Of a stretch of 64,000 bases of DNA, positions 17,493-26,103 are shown in pieces. Position 1 is the first letter of the stretch, and each line of letters starts with the position of its first letter. Source of the stretch: Larkinella arboricola (GTDB lineage: Bacteria; Bacteroidota; Bacteroidia; Cytophagales; Spirosomataceae). The stretch covers positions 16,166-80,165 of the forward strand of contig NZ_QLMC01000010.1 of NCBI RefSeq assembly GCF_003259745.1, read 5' to 3'. Made by a program: the position numbers and the translations under genes. The notes under the pieces are model-generated. The model worked only from the letters and a program-made list of their open reading frames with translations. It made no database searches and was not told the DNA's origin.

Positions 17493-17809
17493 TGGGCTAA
17501 TTACTGGGCCAGTTATAGTATCTCCTTTAGGTGCTATATTCAAGCCCAAAAGGGCATTACTACCTTGGAACCCATCAACACTTCCGTTCCACGGGCCGTC
17601 AGAAGCAATTGCTCAACGTAATTTCACCAAGCCTCGGCACAATATAAATTCACAACTGCCCTTATTTCATCGCATCCAGGTCGCCCTTGCGTACCTGAAT
17701 ACGGTAGGGCTTATCCGATTCGGCAAAATCAGGCTCAAAACGATAGTAATGCTTGAGCGAATTTACTATCTTTATTGAGACGTGAGCCATTCTCTAAGCG
17801 GACCAGTTT
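17493..17809. other. 317-base gap with a small leftward frame
   Basis: Apart from the 42-codon leftward frame at 17662-17790 I see no gene. The promoter for the gene at 17810 should lie near 17760-17809 and would overlap the 5' end of that frame. Confidence 0.45.
17662..17790 (-). CDS. small ORF of 42 residues, possibly a gene tail
   Basis: ATG to TAA encodes 42 residues including YYRFEPDFAESDKPYR and IQVRKGDLDAMK, with a natural codon mix and amino acid composition. It could be a genuine microprotein or the surviving C-terminus of a deleted gene. No homologous family comes to mind. Its start lies 19 bases from the divergent gene at 17810, so if real the two share a very tight promoter region. 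Confidence 0.35.
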   Translation of the reverse strand: MAHVSIKIVNSLKHYYRFEPDFAESDKPYRIQVRKGDLDAMK

Positions 17810-19183
17810 ATGACAAGCTTCTTTCAGCGGCTGCTTACCGGGTTAAGCCGGCCTACGCTCCATGGTGGGCCTTTAGCCGGAGTCCGTTACTTTGAGGGCA
17901 GCTGGCAGCAGCTACTAACGGAAGCCAAACGCCTGAACAAACCCGTTTTCCTTGATTTTTACACGATGGGCTACTATCCCCGTCAGCAAACGGCGCAGGA
18001 AACAGTTTGCGACTCCTCTTTGGCAAGAACCTTCAACGCTCATTTTATCAACTACCTGGTTGATGCCCAAGAGGAGGAAGGGGACCAGATTGCCCATCGT
18101 TACCGGATGCACCAGTCGGCCGTTCCAACGGCGCTCTTCATTCTCTGGGATGGCAGCCCGGTGCACCGGGCGGAGGGCTATCAAGGCCTACAGGGCCTTT
18201 TGGCCGAAGCCGGCAAAGCCATTGAAGCCGCCCGCCAACGGAATCAACTCTCAGTGCTCGAGCAGGACTACCAGGCCGGTCTACGTGATCCGGTGTTTTT
18301 AGCGACTTACTTAAACGAACGCAGCCGGTGGAAGATGCCCAACCAGGAGGCCTTACTAGCCTATTTATCGCTGGTGCCACAGACCGAGTGGACCTCAGAT
18401 GACACCATTCCCCTGATTATGGGCAACTTAGTGACGTACCAGCCGGGGCCGGTTGACGCCTTGCTGCAAAAGCTCGGTCTATTAAGCCAATCGCCGGATC
18501 GCTCCTGTTCATCGCTGCCAAGGCAGATCGGCGAATGCATCCGGGAGTTGGCCCGGACGCAGTTTGGTCAAGCCGTCACTGGGCAGGATGAACAGCTAGT
18601 AGAAGCGGTCATTGCCTGCCACCAGCGGCTGCTCAAAGCCGAGCGGGGTGAGTCGTTGCCGGAAGAGGAAGTTGAGCGGGTGGCCAGCGGTTACCGACGG
18701 CGGTTTTATGCCGAGACGAAGAACTTCGAGAAATACCGTCCGCTGGCTGAAGCGGAAGCCTGGCGGCTGATGACCATCCCGGTGGCTTCGGTGCATCAAA
18801 AGGATAAGTTGGAATACCAGCGTTTCTTGGAGCGGCAGAAACAGCTCGAGAAGAAGGGACACCAGCCGGATTACATCAAATATGCCTATGCCATGAGCAC
18901 GATGGAATCGCGGGACATGGCGCATCGGCTGAACGGTTTGGTGCAGTACTATGCGGAGAACTTCACCGATGCCCAGGATCTTGAGCAGGCCCTTGCCTGG
19001 TCGGCTCGCTGCCTGGAATATGACACCTGCCCCGGGTATCTGCATCTGCATACCCGGCTGCTGATCAAACTGGGCCGCCCGCAGGAGGCTGACGAGGTGT
19101 TAAGCCAGATGAGTACTGAACAAGCACCGGGTGTTTACCAGATCACCCTGGTCAGCAAAATACCGGAAGAGTATGATCGGTAG
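17810..19183 (+). CDS. thioredoxin-fold protein lacking CxxC, with helical repeats
   Basis: Residues 25-145 form a thioredoxin-like domain of the DUF255/YyaL-related kind: NKPVFLDFYTMGYYPRQQ, then a FINYLVDAQEEEG strand and the cis-proline loop SAVPTALFI. The usual WCxxC is replaced by MGYYPRQ, so a redox role is unlikely. The remaining 300 residues are helical and TPR-like (ALAWSARCLEYDTCPGYLHLHTRLLIKLGRPQEADEVL). There is no signal peptide. The function is unknown; such proteins may act as chaperones or scaffolds. It stands alone between gaps. Confidence 0.6.
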   Translation: MTSFFQRLLTGLSRPTLHGGPLAGVRYFEGSWQQLLTEAKRLNKPVFLDFYTMGYYPRQQTAQETVCDSSLARTFNAHFINYLVDAQEEEGDQIAHRYRMHQSAVPTALFILWDGSPVHRAEGYQGLQGLLAEAGKAIEAARQRNQLSVLEQDYQAGLRDPVFLATYLNERSRWKMPNQEALLAYLSLVPQTEWTSDDTIPLIMGNLVTYQPGPVDALLQKLGLLSQSPDRSCSSLPRQIGECIRELARTQFGQAVTGQDEQLVEAVIACHQRLLKAERGESLPEEEVERVASGYRRRFYAETKNFEKYRPLAEAEAWRLMTIPVASVHQKDKLEYQRFLERQKQLEKKGHQPDYIKYAYAMSTMESRDMAHRLNGLVQYYAENFTDAQDLEQALAWSARCLEYDTCPGYLHLHTRLLIKLGRPQEADEVLSQMSTEQAPGVYQITLVSKIPEEYDR

Positions 19184-19388
19184 GGGTTGAATCTCTCACT
19201 GATCGGATTGTAGATCAGGAATGCGAAAAGCACACAGGAGATGGATGATCTACCCGGCTTTTTGACTTTACTTTTTGATCTGCTGTTCTACTAAGACAAA
19301 GAGGAAGTGCAAAATACCTGATCCGGCGATTCTACGATTAGTTGCTGCGGCCGGGATGATTTCGTTTACTAATTGGTGATTGCGATGA

Positions 19389-19722
19389 AGAAGTGCGGAC
19401 GCAAACCAGAAAAATTTACTGCTTGAACTGTTTGATAATACAGAGGTAGAAGCAGAGAAAAAGGAGCACAATACCTATCCGGCACGTGCCCTCGCAGGGC
19501 TTCTTTGCCGATATTCTCTCGGATGACAACGGTATTAACCTGCACCGTTTTGAGAATGTAACCTGGGCATTCATTGCCATCCTAGTCTATCTCTACAAGG
19601 TATCGCTCATTACCAAAGGCTGCGAACTGCCCGAGTTAAGTGATACGCTGCTAGCCCTGACCGGCATCAGCAGTGCGACTTACTTGGTCTTAAAAAGTAA
19701 GGAGAATGATCCGCCCGTGTAG
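19389..19722 (+). pseudogene. frameshifted remnant of a membrane protein gene
   Basis: One frame reads from 19389 through NLLLELFDNTEVEAEKK and EHNTYPAR. Protein-like sequence then continues in the next frame from about 19486 with PSQGFFADILSDDNG and INLHRFENVTWAF, a hydrophobic segment, and the ending LLALTGISSATYLVLK. The ending resembles the C-terminal half of Cytophagales membrane proteins with a terminal LLxLxGISxxTYL motif (recollection). The upstream part is missing or full of stops, so this is a decayed gene rather than a 78-residue protein starting at the GTG 19486. Confidence 0.55.
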
Positions 19723-19883
19723 CAGGCCAACACGGCTACGGCTTCCAGTGATTCGGCACCGGTTTCACGTACCCACCAACTCCTTGCAGTCATCCCCCTA
19801 CAGCCTTAATCTAATGTCTTACTACCGGGTCAAATGTGAGGAAGGTTGTAGCTTCACTATTTACTTTTATAGTAAATAAATCA

Positions 19884-19903
19884 ATTCTATTCTATTCTAT
19901 TCT
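19884..19903 (+). repeat. pentanucleotide microsatellite
   Basis: Four perfect ATTCT units are followed by a degenerate ATTCC. The repeat is not inside a convincing gene. It follows the palindrome TATTTACT-5-AGTAAATA at 19858-19878. Confidence 0.7.
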
Positions 19904-20117
19904 ATTCCTAGAGTCCCTAGTCCCTCTTCTCGTTGTCGGTACTGGCTTCAAAGCCGTTCAGTAGAAAACCTGTTAAATTGACAACGTAAAGTGTTTTGGC
20001 AATACCGTTAAAACTGGGTTCCCACAAGCGGATCCGGGTGGCGTAGTACTTGTGCAGACACGACACAGGAGATATTCTACAAAGAGGGCTAGTGAACGGG
20101 CTGACGGGGCTAAACAT

Positions 20118-20159
20118 AATCATCAATTCTGCTGAAACTATCCAGCAGAATTGATGATT
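20118..20159 (-). terminator. strong hairpin ending the sialic-acid operon
   Basis: A perfect 17-bp stem (20118-20134 with 20143-20159, starting AATCATCAATT) with an 8-base loop lies 19 bases after the transporter's stop codon. Confidence 0.75.
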
Positions 20160-20178
20160 TGTTCCGTAAACAATTACC

Positions 20179-21432
20179 CTATTTCGCCGGGTTTGCCGGT
20201 TTGACCATCAGCAGGAAATAGGCACAAAGCAGCATGATCGCGGCCGCAACGTAAAAAAGGATCGTCAGATTAACATTTGCGTCACGCAGAATACCCCCGG
20301 CGTATAAACCGATACCGCCCACGATACAACTGAACAGATTCAGAACGCCGTAACCCGTGGCGCGGTAGCGCGGATCGGAAACCAGGCAGAGAATCGGCAT
20401 CATGTTGGCATCACTGAAGGAACGGGTAAAGGAATACACCATAAAACCGGCTATCGCTACCGCCACGCTGGCTGTACTGCTGGCGAAGAACACTGCCGGT
20501 GCGGCAACCACCAACCCCAGGGCAGGCACCAGCATACGGGCTCTCGGATTGGTGCGACTCCAGCGGTCGGCCCAGGCTCCTCCAACCAAGACACCCACCA
20601 GACCGGCCGTGTACAAATATCCGGTAGCATACAAACCAGCCGTCGTTTGACTCAGCTGAAAATGTTCCCGGTAGAACGTGGGTAGCCAACCGATAATCAG
20701 CCAGCCTACCACGCCCAAAAGCCCCCAGTACGTCAGGGTCAGCACAAAGGCTTTCTGACTGAAAAGACTCCTTATGCCCCGCCAGAAACTAACTGGAGAC
20801 TCCGGCGAAGCCGCAATTTCGGTCGTAAAATCGGTTTGCGGTTTGGGCGCATCACGGAGCACCAGCAGCAGAACAAGGGCGTATCCAATGCCAAACAGGC
20901 CAAACACCTCAAACGCAGCGTTCCAGCGGTGTTTTTCGGCAATCCAGCCACCCACAAAGCCCAAGCTTTGTCCAGCAATGACCCCCGCCATATGGATACC
21001 GGTTGCCAGTGAACGCGTAGAGCCCCGGTGGTAATCGGCAATCAGGGCCAAAGCTGCCGGGATATAACAGGCTTCACTAATGCCCATCAGCGCCCGCGTG
21101 AGCAGCAACTCTTCGAAGGAGGTGGCCCGGGCCGTCAGCCAGGTAACTACCGACCAGATGAAAAGACTCCCAATAATGACCCGACTCCGGTTGAACCGAT
21201 CGGCCAGAAAACCGGCAAATGGGCTTAGCAATCCGTAGACCCACAGAAATACCGCCGTCAGCAGTCCAAACCGCGCGTCGCTCATGGGAATGGATTCCAG
21301 AATCGACCCGCGCATGGTGGTGATCATGATGCGGTCGAGGTAATTCAGACACCCGACTACGCCGAGCATGGCTACAAAGAGCCACGCCCGCGCAGACGGT
21401 TTGGTTTGGGGAGGAATAGTCGTCGATTGCAC
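20179..21432 (-). CDS. MFS transporter, probably for sialic acid
   Basis: The 417-residue protein has about twelve hydrophobic segments. It carries the MFS signature FLADRFNRSRV between segments 2 and 3 and a matching GAWADRWSR in the second half. The start is GTG at 21432, 19 bases after the SusD gene; no better ATG exists. As last gene of the operon with N-acetylneuraminate lyase and a sialidase-like protein it probably carries the released sugar acid across the inner membrane, as NanT-type MFS proteins do in Bacteroides (inference from context). It could instead transport another hexuronate-like acid. Confidence 0.82.
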   Translation of the reverse strand: MQSTTIPPQTKPSARAWLFVAMLGVVGCLNYLDRIMITTMRGSILESIPMSDARFGLLTAVFLWVYGLLSPFAGFLADRFNRSRVIIGSLFIWSVVTWLTARATSFEELLLTRALMGISEACYIPAALALIADYHRGSTRSLATGIHMAGVIAGQSLGFVGGWIAEKHRWNAAFEVFGLFGIGYALVLLLVLRDAPKPQTDFTTEIAASPESPVSFWRGIRSLFSQKAFVLTLTYWGLLGVVGWLIIGWLPTFYREHFQLSQTTAGLYATGYLYTAGLVGVLVGGAWADRWSRTNPRARMLVPALGLVVAAPAVFFASSTASVAVAIAGFMVYSFTRSFSDANMMPILCLVSDPRYRATGYGVLNLFSCIVGGIGLYAGGILRDANVNLTILFYVAAAIMLLCAYFLLMVKPANPAK

Positions 21433-21451
21433 GAAGCCGTTACAATTAAGG

Positions 21452-22930
21452 TTAATAACCGGGGTTTTGCGTGATGGCCGGGGTTACATCACGCACGGAT
21501 TGGGGAATCGGAAACAGGTATTGATCCCGGCTTTTGACGTTACCTCCGAGGTTATACTGAGTCAGGAACGCTTTCATAACATCCAGCGCCCGATCGGTAC
21601 GGACCAGATCGAACCACCGGAGGTTTTCAAAGCAGAACTCCGCCCGGCGTTCCTTTTCCATCCACAACCGGAAGCTGGCCTGGTCCGGCACATTGGCTGC
21701 GGTTTTTGGGGCTAGACCGGCGCGTTTCCGCACGTTGTTCAGAATCTGAAACGCTTCTCCTGAAGCCGAATAGCCGATTTCATTCAGACTTTCGGCGTAC
21801 ATCATCAGCACATCGGTATACCCCAGCGCAATCCAGTCGATATCCCAGTCATTGGCGACCGTAACGGGGCCGTTCTGGTATTTCTGGCTGGTGGGCAGAG
21901 TGGTAATGGTCTGACCGGATTTGTGGAGCCAGCTCTCCCGGATCGCGCTGGTTTTTCGTTTGTCGCCCGGTTCAAAGCTGTTGAGCAGGTCGTTGGAAAG
22001 AAACAGGTTGAAAGGAGAGCCGCCAAACGGCAGTCCTCCCTGCGCAACGGGCACCGGCGCAACATCGTTGGAGGCATTGCGCGTCGGGAACGGGTTGCCC
22101 TGCCCACTGGCCCCAGTTTTGAACAGAAGCGAGAACACCTGCTGCTTACCACCTTCGAACTGATGGCTGTAAATGTTGTCGTAGTTGTCGAAAAACTCAA
22201 ACTGGCCCGACTTGATCACTTCCTCAAACGCATCTTTTGCCTTAGTCCATTCGGCCTTTTTCAACGGGTAGCCACTCCGGAACACATAGACCTTACCCAG
22301 ATAGCCTTTAGCGGCCCATTTGGTGGCCCGGCCCTTGTTGGCATTGTCGTACGTAGCGGGCAGCAGATTAGCCGCTTCCGTCAAATCACTGACAATCAGG
22401 TCGTAAATCTCCTCGATACTCGACCGGGTGAGTTTATAGCTTTCGTCGATGGAAAGAGAGGTCGTTACTTTCGGCACCCCGCCAAAAAGCCGGACCAGAT
22501 CAAAGTAAAACAGGGCACGGGCAAACTTCGCTTCGCCTTCGTACTGCTTCCGTTTGTCGGCGGTCATGTCAATTGTACCGACGGCTTCCAGAATCCGATT
22601 GCTGCGGTTGATGTTGTTGTAATACAGTGACCAGGCGCTGGACAGCACGGGCAGCGTCGGGGTAACATCAAACCGATTGATCGGCCCGTCGTCGTAGGCC
22701 GTACCCTGAAACGTGTTGTCGGTACGGGCTTCGGTCAGCATGTAGGAGGTTTGCGAAGTAACCCAGGCATTCCGCAGGCCGTTGTAACAGCCCAGTACGG
22801 CCTGGTTGATGTGGGTTTCGGTTTTATAAAAACCCTCCACACTTTTTTGAGAAATCGGTACCAGATCCAGTTGCTGACAACCGCTGGCCAGTCCGATCAA
22901 CAGAGTGAAAATAAGGTGTACGGTTTTCAT
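21452..22930 (-). CDS. susD: SusD-like nutrient-binding outer membrane lipoprotein
   Basis: The 492-residue lipoprotein has signal and lipobox (LIGLASGC, Cys at about 18) and the RagB/SusD domains. It opens with VPISQKSVEGFYKTETHINQ, the usual N-terminus after the anchor. The TPR-like helices include EAKFARALFYFDLVRLFGGVP, and the end reads LRWFDLVRT and YLFPIPQ. SusD proteins bind glycan at the cell surface and act as a lid over SusC. Only 4 bases separate it from the SusC gene, so the pair is one expression unit. The likely ligand is a sialylated glycan or free sialic acid, judged from neighbours only. Confidence 0.92.
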   Translation of the reverse strand: MKTVHLIFTLLIGLASGCQQLDLVPISQKSVEGFYKTETHINQAVLGCYNGLRNAWVTSQTSYMLTEARTDNTFQGTAYDDGPINRFDVTPTLPVLSSAWSLYYNNINRSNRILEAVGTIDMTADKRKQYEGEAKFARALFYFDLVRLFGGVPKVTTSLSIDESYKLTRSSIEEIYDLIVSDLTEAANLLPATYDNANKGRATKWAAKGYLGKVYVFRSGYPLKKAEWTKAKDAFEEVIKSGQFEFFDNYDNIYSHQFEGGKQQVFSLLFKTGASGQGNPFPTRNASNDVAPVPVAQGGLPFGGSPFNLFLSNDLLNSFEPGDKRKTSAIRESWLHKSGQTITTLPTSQKYQNGPVTVANDWDIDWIALGYTDVLMMYAESLNEIGYSASGEAFQILNNVRKRAGLAPKTAANVPDQASFRLWMEKERRAEFCFENLRWFDLVRTDRALDVMKAFLTQYNLGGNVKSRDQYLFPIPQSVRDVTPAITQNPGY

Positions 22931-22934
22931 CCTT

Positions 22935-25900
22935 CTAGAATTTTACGTTTAAACCGAGGGTATAGGTCCGGGCCAGCGGGTAGGTGGCGTCGAAATCGAC
23001 ACCAGCCAGGGTATTGGTGTTCGAATACGTTCCCGTCTGGGGGTTTTTATTGTAATGGTCGTGCATAAAGACGTTGTCGACGCTGCCGTAAATCCGGATG
23101 CCGCTGATGCTCTTTGTTTTGGCCAGCAGCGACTCCGGTAGCCGGTAGCCCAGCGAAATGGTCCGAACCCGCCAGTAGGCCGCACTGCGGAGCCAGAAGC
23201 TGGAAGGGGTGGTCAGGTTGGCCGTCACAGCCGCCCGGGGTACCCAGCCATTCCCCGGCTGTTCGGGCGAACGCCACCGGTCGCGCCAGTAGCCATCGAC
23301 GTTACCCCGCGATTGTCCGTGTTGCCCGATGGCGGCATTCAGTAGTTTATTGCCCCATTGCCCGTCCATCGACACCATCATGTCAAACTGGCCGTACGAA
23401 AACGAATTTTGCATACCCCAGAAAAACTTCGGGTTGTTGTTACCCAGAATGGTCCGGTCGTCTTCCGTAATTTTCCCGTCGCCGTTCACATCCTTGTACT
23501 TGATATCGCCCACATTTTGGGTTTTGTATTTCGGGTGAGAGTCGAAATCTTTCTGGTCAACAAAAACACCGTCCTGCACAAAAGCGAAGTAGCTGCCAAT
23601 CGGCTGGCCGACCTGCGTGATGGTGGTAAAACCGTCCCGGGTCGTATAAATAGGGGCATTGCCAGGTCCCAGCGCCGTTACCTTGTTGGTGTTGTGGGTG
23701 ATGTTAAACGAGGTGGTCCACTTGAACGGACCGGTGAGGTTCCGGGTGGTCAGTTCGAGTTCGACCCCCGAATTACGCACCGAGCCAATGTTCATCCGGG
23801 CCGACGAAAAACCGGTGATCGGCGGAATCTGGACGTTCAGCAGCAGGTCTTTCGTATCGGTCCGGTACACGTCAAATCCAATGACGACCCGGTTATTGAA
23901 TACGGCCAGATCAAAACCCGCATCAAAGGTAAACGACCGCTCCCAGCCCAGCATCCGGTTGCTGAACGAGCTTGGACTAAAACCGGAAACAACCGCCTGA
24001 CTGCCGCCCAGCACGTAATTAGTATTCGACAGCGTGCCGATGGCGGCATAGTCGCCGATGTTGTTGTTCCCGGCCACCCCGTAGCTAACCCGCAGTTTCA
24101 GATCATCGATGAAGGAAACCGCGCGCATAAAAGGCTCCTGCGAAATCCGCCAGCCAACCGATGCCGCCGGAAACCAGCCCCAGCGGTTATCGGCCCCAAA
24201 TCGGGAGCTACCATCCCGACGGATGCTGGCCGTCAACAGGTATTTATCCCGGAACGAGGTGCTCACCCGGCCCAGAAACGACATCAGACTCCAGGCCGTG
24301 GCCGACGATTCCCCGGCACTCAGGATGGTCCCCATGTTCAGCGTGGGAATTTCGTCGTCGGGAAAACCGGTTTTGGAAAGGCTCGTGGCGGTGAATTTAT
24401 CTTCCTGGTAGGTAAAACCCGCCAGTGCGTTCAGGCTCCATTTTTCCTTCTGAATATCGTAGGTCAGCGTGTTCTCGTTGAGGTAGTTTTCCCGGGTTCC
24501 GGTGCCAACCGTCCCCACGTGCCCAACGCCCCGGTTGATGTTGTCCGGTTTGAAAAACTGGTCGAGATCGCTCAGAAAATCGGCCCCGAAGGAGGTCCGG
24601 AAGCGCAGGTTCTGGGCCAGATCGACGGTGGTGTACAGATTGGCCCGCAGGTTCCGGCTTTTGGTTTCGTTGGTGATCTGGGTCGCCAGCGCAATCGGGT
24701 TCAGGTAAAAAGCCGCATGGTAGGGATAAAAACCGCCCAGCTGCGTTTGCTGGTTCAGGCCAACAATGGGCGCTACCCGCACCGACCGGCTGACCGGCCC
24801 CTGGAGACCGTCGCCATCCGAATCATTCTTCCTGACCGAAGTAGCGGAAAGGTTTAAGCCCATGTTGACGCGGGAACTGAGTTTGGTTTCCACATTGGCG
24901 CGAAAAGCCAGCCGGTTGTAGTCCGAACCCAGTATAATACCCTGCTGGTTGAAGTAGTTACCCGAGATGTAGTATTTGGTGTTCTCGGAAGAGCCCGACG
25001 CCGACAACTGGTAATTCTGGACCGGTGCCACCCGCGAGATCAGCTTCTGCCAGTCATGATCAGGCAACGATTTCGGATCGGTTAACCAGACCGGATCAAT
25101 CCAGTAGTTGGCATTGCTCCGAACCGAATTCGGATCACTAGCTTTTCCGCCTTGGAGCATCCAGGTGTTGTTTCGTTCTTCGATGGCAAAATCAATGTAT
25201 TCATCGCGGTTGAGCACATCGACACGGCTAAACCGTTCCTGCAAACCGTAGTACGTATCAAATTCAAGCACCGGTTTGCCTTTTTTGCCCGATTTCGTCG
25301 TAATCAGTACGACGCCATTGGAACCGCGCGATCCGTAAATAGCCGCCGAAGCCGCATCTTTGAGCACTTCGATGGATTCGATCTCGTTCGGGTTAATGTT
25401 GTCCAGCCCCGAGTTGATCGGAAAACCGTCGACGACGTACAGCGGGGACCCCGAATTGTTGATCGACCCAACCCCCCGAACCTTGACGGCCATGCCCCGT
25501 CCGGGGCTTCCGCTCGTCTCCTGCACCTGAACCCCCGCCAGTTTGCCGTTCAGGGCGTGGTCGATGCGGCTCACGGGCCGCTGATCGAGGTCCTGGGCTT
25601 TTATTTTGGCAATCGAGCTGGTAATCTGGGTGCTCTTGAGCGAACCGTATCCGATGACGACGGCTTCTTCCAGATTGATGTTCGATTCCGTGAGTTGCAC
25701 ATCAAGCTGATCGCTTTCAACGGTTTTCTGAACCGAATTGTAACCAATGTAGGAGAACTGGAGCATATCACCTTTTGACGCGGTAATCTGATACGCACCC
25801 TCAGCGTCAGAAACGACACCTTTCAGGGTTCCTTTGATTAGAATCGTCACACCCGGTAAGGATTCCCCGTTTTCGCGGGTGACTTTTCCCCGAACCGTCA

Positions 25901-26024
25901 GACTTTGCGAATAGACCGAACCGGACAGCAGGATTCCCAACACAACCGACAGAAAGCAATTCCAACGGTTTCGGAAGAGAATACAATCCCGGTTCCTGTA
26001 GCGAGCAGGAATAATTTTTTTCAT
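22935..26024 (-). CDS. susC: SusC-like TonB-dependent outer membrane receptor
   Basis: The 1029-residue receptor has a signal peptide (FLSVVLGILLSGSVYSQ), an N-terminal carboxypeptidase-D-like domain (VRGKVTRENGESLPGVTI, about 42-115), the TonB/plug region (VVIGYG, LAGVQVQETSGSPG, SPLYVVDGFPI) and a long beta-barrel ending TLGLNVKF with the usual terminal Phe. It would import oligosaccharide across the outer membrane with TonB energy. A hairpin lies in the 79 bases between the sialidase-like gene and this one and may tune its expression. A long open frame on the opposite strand (23358-24857) is a shadow of this gene. Confidence 0.94.
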   Translation of the reverse strand: MKKIIPARYRNRDCILFRNRWNCFLSVVLGILLSGSVYSQSLTVRGKVTRENGESLPGVTILIKGTLKGVVSDAEGAYQITASKGDMLQFSYIGYNSVQKTVESDQLDVQLTESNINLEEAVVIGYGSLKSTQITSSIAKIKAQDLDQRPVSRIDHALNGKLAGVQVQETSGSPGRGMAVKVRGVGSINNSGSPLYVVDGFPINSGLDNINPNEIESIEVLKDAASAAIYGSRGSNGVVLITTKSGKKGKPVLEFDTYYGLQERFSRVDVLNRDEYIDFAIEERNNTWMLQGGKASDPNSVRSNANYWIDPVWLTDPKSLPDHDWQKLISRVAPVQNYQLSASGSSENTKYYISGNYFNQQGIILGSDYNRLAFRANVETKLSSRVNMGLNLSATSVRKNDSDGDGLQGPVSRSVRVAPIVGLNQQTQLGGFYPYHAAFYLNPIALATQITNETKSRNLRANLYTTVDLAQNLRFRTSFGADFLSDLDQFFKPDNINRGVGHVGTVGTGTRENYLNENTLTYDIQKEKWSLNALAGFTYQEDKFTATSLSKTGFPDDEIPTLNMGTILSAGESSATAWSLMSFLGRVSTSFRDKYLLTASIRRDGSSRFGADNRWGWFPAASVGWRISQEPFMRAVSFIDDLKLRVSYGVAGNNNIGDYAAIGTLSNTNYVLGGSQAVVSGFSPSSFSNRMLGWERSFTFDAGFDLAVFNNRVVIGFDVYRTDTKDLLLNVQIPPITGFSSARMNIGSVRNSGVELELTTRNLTGPFKWTTSFNITHNTNKVTALGPGNAPIYTTRDGFTTITQVGQPIGSYFAFVQDGVFVDQKDFDSHPKYKTQNVGDIKYKDVNGDGKITEDDRTILGNNNPKFFWGMQNSFSYGQFDMMVSMDGQWGNKLLNAAIGQHGQSRGNVDGYWRDRWRSPEQPGNGWVPRAAVTANLTTPSSFWLRSAAYWRVRTISLGYRLPESLLAKTKSISGIRIYGSVDNVFMHDHYNKNPQTGTYSNTNTLAGVDFDATYPLARTYTLGLNVKF

Positions 26025-26070
26025 ACATTTGAAGGTTACTACTGGTTTAGTACATCTTGTTTTTGAGTGG

Positions 26071-26092
26071 AGGAGCTGCTGGAACAGCTCCT
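26071..26092. other. intra-operon hairpin upstream of susC
   Basis: AGGAGCTG (26071-26078) pairs with CAGCTCCT (26085-26092) across a 6-base loop. A T tract follows on the plus strand only, so for the leftward operon it is more likely a processing or stability element than a full terminator. Confidence 0.4.
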
Positions 26093-26103
26093 TTTTCGTT
26101 GGT

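Larger units (their letters stand above)
19723..20178. other. 456-base gap with a microsatellite, a palindrome and a terminator
   Basis: The gap contains an AT-rich 8-bp palindrome (19858-19878), four ATTCT repeats (19884-19903), a doubtful leftward frame (19917-20126) and the terminator of the sialic-acid operon (20118-20159). Confidence 0.5.

Noticed and set aside
19917..20126. 69-codon leftward frame next to the ATTCT repeats
   Set aside because: Its start lies in the terminator stem of the operon and no family is recognisable; the tail (LTGFLLNGFE) is mildly protein-like but insufficient.
23358..24857. Long (499-codon) open frame opposite the SusC gene
   Set aside because: It is a GC-driven antisense shadow: the SusC frame has all family motifs, and the antisense product is rich in Arg, Gly and Val without any domain.
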